Shown: positions 52,201-60,942 of the stretch, piece after piece
Layout of the letters: each line of letters starts with the position of its first letter
Numbering within the stretch: the stretch's first letter is position 1
NCBI GenBank assembly: GCA_902793685.1
Contig: CADBEN010000008.1
Span: 1-64,000, forward strand
DNA length: 64,000 nucleotides
Direction of reading: 5' to 3'
Source: an uncultured Lachnospiraceae bacterium
GTDB lineage: Bacteria > Bacillota > Clostridia > Lachnospirales > Lachnospiraceae
Program-made: the position numbers and the translations under genes
The notes under the pieces: model-generated
What the model was told of the DNA's origin: nothing
The model's input: only the letters and a program-made list of their open reading frames with translations
Database searches by the model: none

Positions 52201-53936
52201 TCTATTCCATCGAGGATCTGGCTCAGCTGATCTACGATTTAAAGAACGCGAACCGGGATGCCCGGATCTCCGTGAAGCTTGCCTCCGAAGCCGGTGTCGG
52301 GACCATTGCATCCGGCGTGGCCAAGGCAGGGGCCCAAGTGATCCTGATCTGCGGATATGACGGAGGCACCGGCGCGGCGCCGTATTCCTCAATCCATCAC
52401 GCGGGACTTCCCTGGGAACTGGGAATCAGTGAGACGCACCAGACACTTATTGAGAACGGCCTCCGGGAGAGGGTCATCCTGGAGACGGACGGCAAGCTGA
52501 TGAGCGGCAGGGACGTGGCTATTGCCGCCATGCTGGGGGCCGAAGAATTCGGCTTTGCCACCGCGCCGCTGGTCTGCATGGGCTGCATGATGATGCGTGT
52601 CTGCTCGAAGGACACCTGCCCGGCGGGCATCGCGACCCAGAACGAGACCCTGAGAAAGCGGTTCAAGGGAAAGCCGGAGCACATCATGAACTTCATGCGC
52701 TTTATCGCGCAGGAGCTCCGGGAGATCATGGCTTCCCTTGGTTTCCGCACACTGGAGGAGATGGTGGGCCGCACGGACTGCCTGAAGCGGAAGGACGTCC
52801 TCCCGGTGCCGCAGAGCAGTCTGGCGGATCTTTCGAAGATCCTGGACCGGAAATATGTCTCCGCCGGCGGGACACACTTCCGTCCGGAGAAGGTCTATGA
52901 CTTCCATCTGGAGCGCACCAAGGACGAAACGCTGCTGCTGCCGGCCCTGGACAGCCTGGAAGGGGAGAGTGCCGGAACAGGCACTCTGGAGGGGGAGACC
53001 GCCGGCGCCGGAAAGTCTTCCGGCGGATCCCGGAAGATCCGGATCAAGGCCGAGGTCTCCAGTATCGACCGCACCTTCGGCACCATCCTGGGCAGCGAGA
53101 TCACAAGGCGGTACGGAGACCGGCTGCCGGAGGATACGGTCACGGTGGAATGCACCGGCGGCGGAGGACAGTCCTTCGGAGCCTTCATCCCGAAGGGACT
53201 GACGATCCGCCTGAAGGGCGACGCGAACGACGGCTTCGGAAAGGGGCTTTCCGGCGGAAAGCTGGTGATCACCCCGCCGGAGGACGCGGGATACACTGCC
53301 CATGACAATATCATCCTCGGGAACGTGGCACTGTACGGTGCCACCTCCGGCAAAGCCTATGTCTGCGGCATCGCCGGCGAGCGCTTCTGCGTCCGGAATT
53401 CCGGCGCGCTGGCGGTGGCGGAAGGCTGCGGAGACCACGGCCTGGAGTACATGACCGGCGGCCGCGCGGTGATCCTGGGCATGACCGGCAAGAACTTCGC
53501 CGCGGGCATGAGCGGCGGTATAGCCTACGTCCTGGACCGGGAGCACACGCTGTACCTCAGGATGAACAAGGACATGGCGTCTCTTGAGGAAGTGACGGAG
53601 AAGTACGATATCGCCGAGCTGAAGGGGATCCTGGAGGATTATGTGCGGGAGACCGGTTCTCCCTTCGCGTCGGAGATCCTTGCGGATCTGGACCGATGGA
53701 TCCCGGATTTCAAGAAGATCGTCCCGAATGATTACCAGAAAATGATCACGGCCATCGGCCGGTTTGAGGAGCGGGGCCTGCCCCACGACGAGGCGGTCCT
53801 GGAGGCCTTCAAAGAAAGTGCGCGCACCGCGGGCGCAGGCGCCTCGCGCACCGCGCACGACAATGAACGCGCGCGCACCGCGGGCGCAAGCGCCTCGCGC
53901 ACCGCGCACGAGATGGGGGGGAGCGGAAATGGGTAA
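49248..53936 (+). CDS. gltB: Glutamate synthase large subunit
   Basis: The protein has 1562 residues. The class II amidotransferase nucleophile is Cys18 (ERDACGIGTI), exposed after removal of a propeptide. The central and FMN-binding synthase domains include GAMSYGSISEEAH, PPPHHDIYSIEDL, and a 3Fe-4S site CMGCMMMRVCSKDTCPAGIATQ. The C-terminal beta-helix (GXGXG) domain follows a Gly/Glu-rich linker. It forms two glutamates from glutamine and 2-oxoglutarate. The last 45 residues are a low-complexity Ala/Arg/Thr tail created by a 40-bp direct repeat, beyond the normal end of the family. It overlaps gltD by 8 bases. Confidence 0.95.
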   Translation: MGQKIPDMEAILRERDACGIGTIVNIDGTQEYGVLDDALKIVEKLEHRAGKDASGTVGDGVGILLQVSHSFFSKAAEQEGIRLGGAGDYGVGMFYLPQDTMKRTFAMRMMQVIAEKEGLPFLGWRKVPVHPEILGKRAVDCMPYICQCFIGRPKTLEKGLAFDRRLFVIRREFEQSSEDTYICSLSSRTIVYKGMFLVGQLRQFYPDLQDHDYRTAIAVVHSRFSTNTTPSWERAHPYRMLAHNGEINTIRGNIDRMLAREETMHSSVLEADMDRICPVIAGEGSDSAMLDNTLEFLTMNGMDLPLAMMVLIPEPWKHNGFMSQKKKDFYHYYATMMEPWDGPAAILFTDGELVGATLDRNGLRPSRYYVTDTGRLILASEVGVLDIDPKHIVKKSRLEPGRLLLVDTKQKRIISDEECKERYAGRHPYGEWLDRYLVQMKDLPVPNRKIPVHTQAMRDRLYKVFGYSYEDVLNMILPMAENGVEPTGSMGHDVPIAMLSEHHQPLFNYFKQMFAQVTNPPIDSLREKVVTDTTVYLGSDGNLLEEKGGNCGVLELDSPILTGVELLAIKALDRKDLRARVIPLLFYKNTSLEKALTQLNISVDRAAAEGANIIILSDRGVDENHVPIPSLLAVSSVEQHLVQTRKRTAVSLILESGEPRDVHQIAALLGFGVRAVNPYLAHECISELIDLGLMDKDYHTAIADYNKALLGGVVKTAAKMGISTIQSYQSARIFEAIGLGKELIDKYFTGTISRVGGIGLAEISENIASRHDHAFDPLGLTVDTTLDSSGFHALRSGDEKEDHLYRPETIILLQQAVRENSYEKFRQYTALVDDAGRPHTLRALLQFVPAGEPVPIGEVESVDSLVKRFQTGAMSYGSISEEAHRTMAEAMNTLGGKSNTGEGGEAEDRFGTIWNSAVKQVASGRFGVTSAYLNSALEIQIKMAQGAKPGEGGHLPGKKIYPWVAATRFSTPGVSLISPPPHHDIYSIEDLAQLIYDLKNANRDARISVKLASEAGVGTIASGVAKAGAQVILICGYDGGTGAAPYSSIHHAGLPWELGISETHQTLIENGLRERVILETDGKLMSGRDVAIAAMLGAEEFGFATAPLVCMGCMMMRVCSKDTCPAGIATQNETLRKRFKGKPEHIMNFMRFIAQELREIMASLGFRTLEEMVGRTDCLKRKDVLPVPQSSLADLSKILDRKYVSAGGTHFRPEKVYDFHLERTKDETLLLPALDSLEGESAGTGTLEGETAGAGKSSGGSRKIRIKAEVSSIDRTFGTILGSEITRRYGDRLPEDTVTVECTGGGGQSFGAFIPKGLTIRLKGDANDGFGKGLSGGKLVITPPEDAGYTAHDNIILGNVALYGATSGKAYVCGIAGERFCVRNSGALAVAEGCGDHGLEYMTGGRAVILGMTGKNFAAGMSGGIAYVLDREHTLYLRMNKDMASLEEVTEKYDIAELKGILEDYVRETGSPFASEILADLDRWIPDFKKIVPNDYQKMITAIGRFEERGLPHDEAVLEAFKESARTAGAGASRTAHDNERARTAGASASRTAHEMGGSGNG
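53821..53911 (+). repeat. 40-bp direct repeat at the gltB 3' end
   Basis: Two copies (53821-53860 and 53872-53911) differ at one base and are 51 bases apart. They encode RTAGAGASRTAH and RTAGASASRTAH in the GltB tail. The second copy lies 17 bases before the gltD start. Confidence 0.85.
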
Positions 53937-55416
53937 AGCGACAGGATTTCTGGAGTTTTCGCGGAAAGACGACACGGTGATCCCGCCGGAGGAGCGGGTC
54001 CGGAGCTTTGCGGAATTCCGGGACCCCATGAAGGAAGAAGAGCGGATCCGGCAGGCCGGACGGTGCATGAACTGCGGCGTCCCCTTCTGCCAGTCCGCGA
54101 TGAAGCTTTCCGGCATGGTGGTGGGCTGTCCGCTCCATAACCTGATCCCGGAATGGAACGACCAGATCTGGCTCAGGCATCCGGGCCACGGCTTCGACCG
54201 GCTGCAGAAGACCTCCAGCTTTCCGGAGTTCACCGGAAGAGTCTGCCCGGCACTCTGCGAGAAGGCCTGCACCTGCGGAGAACATACGGATCCGGTCAGC
54301 GTCCACGAGAATGAAAAATATCTGGTCGAATGGGCTTTTGAACACGGCTATATCCGGCCGCGGATCCCGAAGATCCGCAGCGGAAAGCGCATCGCCGTGG
54401 TGGGAAGCGGGCCTTCGGGCCTCGCCGCCGCGGACTGGCTGAACCGGAGAGGCCATATGGTCTGCGTGTACGAGCGGGAGGACAGGATCGGCGGACTTCT
54501 GATGTACGGGATCCCGAACATGAAGCTGGACAAGGAAGTGGTGTTCCGGCGTCAGCGGCTCATGGAGCAGGAGGGCGTGGAATTCCGCACCGGCACGGAT
54601 ATCCGCGGCAGGGAAGCGGCGGACCGGCTCTTAAGGGAGTACGACGCGGTGGTGCTCTGCTGCGGCGCGAAACAGGCGCGGCCGCTTCCGGGAGCAGATC
54701 CGGAGAAGATCAGCGGGGTGCATTACGCCGTGGACTTCCTGAAGGATACCACGAGGGGACTTCTGAAGAGCGGGGATGTGAGCGCGGAAGCGCTCCTCCG
54801 CACCGGCGGCTTTGTCAGCGCGAAGAATAAGCATGTGGTGGTGGTAGGCGGCGGCGACACCGGAAACGACTGCATCGGCACGGTGATCCGCCACGGATGC
54901 AAGTCCGTCACGGCGCTGGAGATGATGCCGGAGCCGCCGGAAGAGCGGCTGCCCTCAAATCCCTGGCCGGAGTGGCCGAAAACGAAGCGCACGGATTACG
55001 GCCACGAGGAAGCTATTGCCCTCTGGGGACACGATCCGCGGGTCTATGAGACCACGGTGAAGGAGCTGGTCACCGGAAAGAACGGAAAACTGAAGTCCAT
55101 CGTCACGGTCAAAGTAAAGATGGAGAACGGAAGACCGGTGCCGCAGGAAGGGACGGAACAGATCCTGAAGTGCGACTTTCTTCTGATTGCTGCCGGCTTT
55201 ACCGGATGTGAGAGCTACACGCCCGAGGCCTTCGGAACGGCCCTGAGCGGCCGGAACACGGTGCAGACGCCGGAAGGCCGGTACTGCACCAGCGTGCCGG
55301 GAGTCTTCTCCGCGGGGGATATGCGCCGGGGCCAGTCCCTGGTGGTGTGGGCCATCGCGGAAGGCCGGGCCTGCGCGAAAGAGGTCGATGAGTATCTGAT
55401 GGGGTATACAGTATGA
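53929..55416 (+). CDS. gltD: Glutamate synthase small subunit (NADPH oxidoreductase)
   Basis: The protein has 495 residues. N-terminal 4Fe-4S cysteines appear in GRCMNCGVPFCQ, GCPLHNLIPEWN and CPALCEKACTCGEH. A FAD-binding GSGPSGLAAADWLNRRGH (about residue 160) and an NADPH loop VVGGGDTGNDCIGT (about 305) follow. The enzyme passes electrons from NADPH to GltB. The start at 53929 has a GGGGGGAG site and lies within the last codons of gltB, so the two are translationally coupled. It overlaps carA by 4 bases. Confidence 0.94.
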   Translation: MGKATGFLEFSRKDDTVIPPEERVRSFAEFRDPMKEEERIRQAGRCMNCGVPFCQSAMKLSGMVVGCPLHNLIPEWNDQIWLRHPGHGFDRLQKTSSFPEFTGRVCPALCEKACTCGEHTDPVSVHENEKYLVEWAFEHGYIRPRIPKIRSGKRIAVVGSGPSGLAAADWLNRRGHMVCVYEREDRIGGLLMYGIPNMKLDKEVVFRRQRLMEQEGVEFRTGTDIRGREAADRLLREYDAVVLCCGAKQARPLPGADPEKISGVHYAVDFLKDTTRGLLKSGDVSAEALLRTGGFVSAKNKHVVVVGGGDTGNDCIGTVIRHGCKSVTALEMMPEPPEERLPSNPWPEWPKTKRTDYGHEEAIALWGHDPRVYETTVKELVTGKNGKLKSIVTVKVKMENGRPVPQEGTEQILKCDFLLIAAGFTGCESYTPEAFGTALSGRNTVQTPEGRYCTSVPGVFSAGDMRRGQSLVVWAIAEGRACAKEVDEYLMGYTV

Positions 55417-56582
55417 AGGCTTATCTGATCCTGGAGGACGGCACGGTCTATGAAGGCCGCCCGGCCGGAACGCCGGGGGAGGTCATCTCCGAAATCGTTT
55501 TCAACACCTCCATGACAGGGTATCAGGAGATCCTGACAGATCCCTCCTACGCCGGACAGGCAGTGGCGCTGACCTACCCGCTGATCGGGAATTACGGGGT
55601 GTGCGCCGGGGACATGGAATCCGGAAGGCCTTTTGCGGACGGACTTATCGTCCGGGAGATCTCCGGGACGCCCGGCAGCTGGCGGGCGGAGAACACGCTT
55701 CGGAATTTTCTGCAGAAATACGGGATCACCGGGATCGCGGGAGTCGACACCAGGCATCTGACAAAGCAGATCCGGGACAAGGGGACCATGAACGGCTGCA
55801 TCACGACGCGGGAGTACGGCGAAGAAGAAATGCCGGCGCTGCTGGAGCGGATCCGGGCTTACAAAGTCGAAGGCGTGGTGCGGAAGACCTCGTCCGCGGA
55901 GATCCGGGAATACCCGGCGATGCCGCAGGGGACCGGCAGCCCGGCATCCGTCAGACCCGGATCCGGCGGAGCCATGACCGGCGTAAGACAAGCCGGGGCG
56001 GAAGTCTCCGGTTCCGGGAAGCGGGTCGCCCTGCTGGACACAGGAACCAAGCGGAACATCATCCGCTCCCTGCAGTCTCTGGGCTGCAGCGTGACGGTCT
56101 ACCCATGGAACACGCCGGCGGAGACGATCCTTGCAGGAAAGCCGGACGGCATCATGCTCTCCAACGGGCCGGGGGATCCGAAGGAGGAACCCGCTCTCAT
56201 CGCTGAAGTGCGGAAGCTGGCTCTGTCGGGGATCCCGCTGTTCGCCATCTGCCTCGGTCATCAGCTGACAGCTCTCGCCATGGGCGGGGACACGGCGCGG
56301 CTGAAATTCGGGCACCGGGGCGCGAACCAGCCGGTGAAGGACCTGCGTACCGGGAAAGTGTATATTACTTCCCAGAATCATGGCTACGCAGTGGTCAACG
56401 GTTCGCTGCCGGAGACGGTGGCGGTGCCGGCCTTCGTGAACCTGAACGACGGCACCAACGAGGGCCTGCGCTACGTGAAGCAGAACATCCTGACGGTCCA
56501 GTTTCACCCGGAGGCCAGCCCCGGACCCGGCGACGCAGGAGAGCTGTTCCGGGAATTCCTCAGGATGATGGAGGAGAAATAA
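55413..56582 (+). CDS. carA: Carbamoyl-phosphate synthase small subunit
   Basis: The protein has 389 residues. The N-terminal CarA domain (MKAYLILEDGTVYEGRP) is followed by a class I glutamine amidotransferase domain with nucleophile Cys in LFAICLGHQ and the His-Glu pair in VQFHPEASPG. A roughly 25-residue Gly/Ser/Ala-rich insert (about 170-200) separates the domains and is longer than usual. It supplies ammonia from glutamine to CarB for arginine and pyrimidine synthesis. Its start overlaps the gltD stop (ATGA), an unusual coupling of GltBD to CarAB. Confidence 0.95.
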   Translation: MKAYLILEDGTVYEGRPAGTPGEVISEIVFNTSMTGYQEILTDPSYAGQAVALTYPLIGNYGVCAGDMESGRPFADGLIVREISGTPGSWRAENTLRNFLQKYGITGIAGVDTRHLTKQIRDKGTMNGCITTREYGEEEMPALLERIRAYKVEGVVRKTSSAEIREYPAMPQGTGSPASVRPGSGGAMTGVRQAGAEVSGSGKRVALLDTGTKRNIIRSLQSLGCSVTVYPWNTPAETILAGKPDGIMLSNGPGDPKEEPALIAEVRKLALSGIPLFAICLGHQLTALAMGGDTARLKFGHRGANQPVKDLRTGKVYITSQNHGYAVVNGSLPETVAVPAFVNLNDGTNEGLRYVKQNILTVQFHPEASPGPGDAGELFREFLRMMEEK

Positions 56583-56585
56583 ATC

Positions 56586-59500
56586 ATGCGGGATCCGGAT
56601 ATTCGGAAGGTACTGGTGATCGGCTCGGGGCCGATCGTGATCGGGCAGGCAGCGGAGTTTGACTACGCAGGCACCCAGGCCTGCCGGGCACTGCGGGAAG
56701 AGGGGATCGAGGTGGTCCTTTTGAACTCCAACCCGGCGACCATCATGACAGACGGGGACATCGCGGACCACGTCTATATAGAACCGCTGACGGTTCCGGT
56801 GCTGAAGGCCCTGATCAAAAAAGAGCGGCCCGACGCGCTGCTGCCCACCATGGGCGGACAGGCGGGGCTGAATCTGGCCATGACTCTGGACGACGAAGGG
56901 TTTCTGGATTCACAGGGCGTGCGGCTGATCGGCGCCAGGGCAGAGACCATCCGGAAGGCGGAGGACCGTCTTCTGTTCAAGGAGACCATGCAGAAGATCG
57001 GGGAGCCGGTGGCGGAGTCGGAGATCGTCCGTGCGGTCGATGCAGGCCTCGCCGCGGCAGCGCGGATCGGCTATCCGGTGGTCCTGCGCCCCGCTTACAC
57101 TCTGGGCGGTTCCGGCGGCGGGATCGCGGAAAACGAAGAGGAATGCCGAAGTCTTCTGGAAGGAGGACTCCGGCTTTCCCGCGTGCATGAGGTCCTGGTG
57201 GAGCGCTGCATCGCGGGATGGAAAGAGATCGAATATGAGGTGATGCGGGACTGTGCAGGAAACGTCATCACCATCTGCAACATGGAAAACATGGACCCGG
57301 TGGGAATCCATACAGGGGATTCCATCGTGGCGGCGCCTTCCCAGACGCTGACTGACAAGGAATACCAGATGCTGCGCACAGCGTCGCGGAACATCATTTC
57401 GGAGCTGGAGATCGTCGGGGGCTGCAACGTTCAGTTCGCCCTGCATCCCGAAAGCTTCGAATATATCGTGATCGAAGTGAACCCGCGGGTTTCCCGGTCC
57501 TCGGCGCTGGCATCCAAAGCCACGGGCTATCCCATCGCCAGAGTGGCGGCGAAGGCGGCGCTGGGATACCGTCTGGACGAAATCCGGAACGCGGTCACCG
57601 GGAAGACCACGGCCTGCTTTGAGCCGGCTTTGGATTACTGCGTGGTCAAGATGCCGCGGCTGCCCTTCGACAAGTTCCGCACCGCGGATCATGTGCTGGG
57701 GACCCAGATGAAGGCCACCGGCGAGGTGATGGCGGTCAGCGGAAGCTTCGAAGGCGGTCTGATGAAGGCCGTCCGCTCTCTGGAGCAGCATGTGGACAGT
57801 CTGGATTCCTGCGATTTCTCAGGCCTGGACAATTACGATCTGGAAAAACGGCTCCGGGTCCCCGATGACCGGCGGGTCTGGCTTCTGGCAGAAGCCTTCC
57901 GGCGGGGTGTCAGCATCGACCGCCTTCATGAACTGACCATGATCAATCCCTGGTTCCTGGAGAAGGTCCGGAATCTGGTGGAGACGGAGCGGCGGCTCCG
58001 GGACGAGAACCTGAGCATCGCCCTTCTGGAGCGGGCAAAGCGTCAGGAATTCCCGGATGCCGTGATCGCGCGGCTCTCGGGAAAGACTGAAGCGGAGGTG
58101 CGCCGGATCCGGAAGGAGAAGGGAATCATGCCCGCCTTCCAGATGGTCGACACCTGCGCCGCGGAGTTCGAGGCGGAGACCCCGTATTTCTACTCGGTCT
58201 ACGGGGCGGAGGACGAGGCAGCGGAGTTCATCCGGAAGCACAGCGGCGCTGACAGACCTGCAGACGCCGGAGAACACAGCGGCGCGAAAAAGAAAAAGGT
58301 CCTCATCCTGGGCAGCGGGCCGATCCGCATCGGACAGGGGATCGAGTTCGATTTCTGCAGTGTCCACGCGGCATGGGCTTTCCGGAAGGAAGGATATGAG
58401 ACCATCATCATCAACAATAATCCGGAAACGGTGTCCACGGACTTTGACATCGCGGACCGGCTGTACTTTGAGCCTCTGACCCCGGAAAATGTCCGGAACG
58501 TGATCGAACTGGAGCGGCCGGACGGGGCCGTGGTGCAGTTCGGCGGCCAGACCGCCATCGGCCTGAGCCAGCATCTCACGGAGATGGGCGTGCCGATCCT
58601 GGGCACCGCGCCGGAGTGGGTGGACGCGGCGGAGGACCGGGAGCGTTTTGACGAGATCCTGGCGCAGGAGGAGATCCGCCGGCCCGCCGGGGACACCGTC
58701 TTCACGGCGGAGGAGGCGGCCGATGCCGCCGCACGTCTGGGATATCCCGTCCTGGTGCGGCCTTCCTATGTGCTGGGCGGCCAGGGCATGCGGATCGCGG
58801 TGAGCGATGCGGACGTCCGCGCTTTTATCTCGGACATCAACACGGTCCGGCAGGAGCATCCCATCCTGGTGGACAAATATATCCGGGGGACGGAGCTGGA
58901 GGTGGACGCGGTCTGCGACGGAGAGGACATCCTGATCCCCGGGATCATGGAACACATTGAGCGCACCGGCATCCATTCCGGAGATTCGATCTCCGTCTAC
59001 CCGGCCCGTTCCGTGTCAGACCAGGTCCGGAAGACCATCGTCTCTTATACGGAAAAACTGGCCCGGGCGCTGCACGTGTCCGGCATGATCAACATCCAGT
59101 TCATTGCAGCGGGGGATGAGGTATGGATCATCGAGGTGAACCCGCGCTCCTCCCGCACCGTGCCTTACATTTCCAAGGTCACCGGGATCCCCCTGATCCC
59201 GCTGGCTGTGCAGGTGGTCTGCGGAAAGAAGCTTAAGGAACTGGGATACGCGCCGGGGCTGCAGCCCGACCGGCCGCTGTACGCCGTCAAGATGCCGGTT
59301 TTCTCCTTTGAGAAGATCCGGGGCGCGGACATTTCCCTGGGGCCGGAGATGAAGTCCACCGGCGAATGCCTGGGCGTCTCTGGAGATTTTGAGGAAGCTC
59401 TGGGCAAGGCCTTCCAGGGCGCCGGGATGGACCTGCCCCACCATCAGAACATGGTCATCACGGTCCGGGACGCGGACAAGGCAGAGCTTGCGGAGACGGC

Positions 59501-59930
59501 GAAGCGGTACGAGAAGCTGGGCTACCGGATCTTCGCGACCCGGGGCACGGCGAAGGCCCTGACCGCGGCGGGCATCCGCTGTCTGCAGGTCCGCAAGGCG
59601 GAGCAGGAGTCCCCGAATATCATGGACCTGGTGCTGGGACATCAGCTGGACCTGATCATCGATATTCCGGGCGACGGTCTGCAGGGCGCGAAGGACGGCT
59701 TCGAGATCCGCCGCTGCGCGGTGGAGACCGGCGTCCGCGTCATCACGGCGGCAGACACTGCCAGGGCTCTGGCGGAGGCGCTGGAGCATGCAGGCGGCGA
59801 AGTTGGGCTCACGGACCTGGCGGAAGTGCCGGAATCTGCGGAATGTCCGGCACGCTGCGCAGATGACAGAGAAGAACGATCACCGGAAGACAGCGCGAAA
59901 CCGGCAGGACGGGGAGGAATTGAGAAATGA
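56586..59930 (+). CDS. carB: Carbamoyl-phosphate synthase large subunit
   Basis: The protein has 1114 residues in two ATP-grasp halves: IGSGPIVIGQAAEFDYAG at the start and LGSGPIRIGQGIEFDFCS at about residue 572. Each half has its own RPAYTLGGSGGG/RPSYVLGGQGM loop. A methylglyoxal-synthase-like allosteric domain ends the conserved part (about 935-1070). A short Ala/Asp-rich linker joins the halves, and about 40 low-complexity residues extend the C-terminus. It makes carbamoyl phosphate from bicarbonate, ammonia and two ATP. It begins 3 bases after carA and overlaps the next gene by 4 bases. Confidence 0.95.
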   Translation: MRDPDIRKVLVIGSGPIVIGQAAEFDYAGTQACRALREEGIEVVLLNSNPATIMTDGDIADHVYIEPLTVPVLKALIKKERPDALLPTMGGQAGLNLAMTLDDEGFLDSQGVRLIGARAETIRKAEDRLLFKETMQKIGEPVAESEIVRAVDAGLAAAARIGYPVVLRPAYTLGGSGGGIAENEEECRSLLEGGLRLSRVHEVLVERCIAGWKEIEYEVMRDCAGNVITICNMENMDPVGIHTGDSIVAAPSQTLTDKEYQMLRTASRNIISELEIVGGCNVQFALHPESFEYIVIEVNPRVSRSSALASKATGYPIARVAAKAALGYRLDEIRNAVTGKTTACFEPALDYCVVKMPRLPFDKFRTADHVLGTQMKATGEVMAVSGSFEGGLMKAVRSLEQHVDSLDSCDFSGLDNYDLEKRLRVPDDRRVWLLAEAFRRGVSIDRLHELTMINPWFLEKVRNLVETERRLRDENLSIALLERAKRQEFPDAVIARLSGKTEAEVRRIRKEKGIMPAFQMVDTCAAEFEAETPYFYSVYGAEDEAAEFIRKHSGADRPADAGEHSGAKKKKVLILGSGPIRIGQGIEFDFCSVHAAWAFRKEGYETIIINNNPETVSTDFDIADRLYFEPLTPENVRNVIELERPDGAVVQFGGQTAIGLSQHLTEMGVPILGTAPEWVDAAEDRERFDEILAQEEIRRPAGDTVFTAEEAADAAARLGYPVLVRPSYVLGGQGMRIAVSDADVRAFISDINTVRQEHPILVDKYIRGTELEVDAVCDGEDILIPGIMEHIERTGIHSGDSISVYPARSVSDQVRKTIVSYTEKLARALHVSGMINIQFIAAGDEVWIIEVNPRSSRTVPYISKVTGIPLIPLAVQVVCGKKLKELGYAPGLQPDRPLYAVKMPVFSFEKIRGADISLGPEMKSTGECLGVSGDFEEALGKAFQGAGMDLPHHQNMVITVRDADKAELAETAKRYEKLGYRIFATRGTAKALTAAGIRCLQVRKAEQESPNIMDLVLGHQLDLIIDIPGDGLQGAKDGFEIRRCAVETGVRVITAADTARALAEALEHAGGEVGLTDLAEVPESAECPARCADDREERSPEDSAKPAGRGGIEK

Positions 59931-60862
59931 GAAAAAGACGGATGGTCATTGCCCTGGGGCACAAGGATTTGGGGACGACGCTGCCGGAACAGCGGGAGGC
60001 AGTGCGCCGCACGGCGCAGCTCATCACGTTTTTCGTGCGGAAGGGCTTTCAGATCGCCCTGACCTTTTCCAATGCCCCTCAGGCAGGCATGATCTACACG
60101 GCCATGAAGGATCTCTCGGAGAGGTATCCGGATCAGTACACCCGGATCCCGCTGGCGCTGTGCTCGGCCATGAGCCAGGGACTCATCGGATATGATCTGC
60201 AGAACGCAGTCCACACGGAACTTCTGAAGCACGGGATCTACAGGACAGTCTCCACGGTGCTGACCCAGGTGCAGGTGGATCCTTACGATGAAAGCTTTTA
60301 CCACCCGGCAAAGCTCATCGGCCGGGAGATGGACGCTGCAGAGGCGGAAGCGGAGGAGGAGGCCGGAAACCACGTTTCAGAGGTTGCTCCCGGGCGGTTC
60401 CGCAGGATCGTACCTTCGCCGGTCCCGGAGGCCGTCATCGAAATCGAGGCGGTCCGGGGCCTTCTGGACCTGGACCAGATCGTGATCTGCTGCGGAGGAG
60501 GCGGAATTCCCGTCATGCGGCAGGGAACGGAGCTTCGGGGCGCCGCGGCGGTGATCGAGAAGGACCTGACTGCCGGCCTTCTCGCGGAGGAGATCGAAGC
60601 GGATCTTCTCCTGATCACGACGGCGGTGGAGCACGTCTCCCTGGATTTCGGAAAGCCGGGAGAGCGGGCAGTGGGACAGATGTCTGTCCTTGAAGCGAAG
60701 GAATATCTGGCGCGGGGGGAGTTCGAATTCCGGTCGATGCAGCCGAAGGTCGAGGCGGCAGTCCGCTTCATTGAGGACGGAAAGGACCGGGAGACCATCA
60801 TCACGACCATGGAAGCAGCGGAGAAAGCGTTCCTCGGCCTGACCGGGACGCACATCAGATAA
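59927..60862 (+). CDS. arcC: Carbamate kinase-like amino acid kinase with altered active-site motifs
   Basis: The protein has 311 residues, the size of ArcC. The overall fold and C-terminal motifs fit carbamate kinase: CCGGGGIPVM, VIEKDLTAGLLAEEIEADLLLI and GQMSVLEAKEYL with SMQPKVEAA. Two N-terminal motifs are changed: the family ALGGNAL reads ALGHKDLG (residues 9-16), and HGNGPQVG reads FSNAPQAG (47-54). These form the ATP-phosphate and carbamoyl-phosphate sites, so activity or substrate may differ. Its ATG overlaps the carB stop, so it is made together with carbamoyl-phosphate synthase. No arcA or arcB is present. Confidence 0.82.
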   Translation: MRKRRMVIALGHKDLGTTLPEQREAVRRTAQLITFFVRKGFQIALTFSNAPQAGMIYTAMKDLSERYPDQYTRIPLALCSAMSQGLIGYDLQNAVHTELLKHGIYRTVSTVLTQVQVDPYDESFYHPAKLIGREMDAAEAEAEEEAGNHVSEVAPGRFRRIVPSPVPEAVIEIEAVRGLLDLDQIVICCGGGGIPVMRQGTELRGAAAVIEKDLTAGLLAEEIEADLLLITTAVEHVSLDFGKPGERAVGQMSVLEAKEYLARGEFEFRSMQPKVEAAVRFIEDGKDRETIITTMEAAEKAFLGLTGTHIR

Positions 60863-60917
60863 AGGTTCCGGGCATGTCCGGGAGCACATCAGACAAGGGT
60901 TTCCGGCACGTCCGGGA
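60850..60917 (+). repeat. 34-bp tandem duplication spanning the kinase stop codon
   Basis: Copies at 60850-60883 and 60884-60917 share GCACATCAGA at the start and GTCCGGGA at the end, with about seven differences between. The second copy lies entirely in the intergenic space before dapL. Confidence 0.7.
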
Positions 60918-60942
60918 GCGCAAAGGCAGCAGGAGGTAAAAG

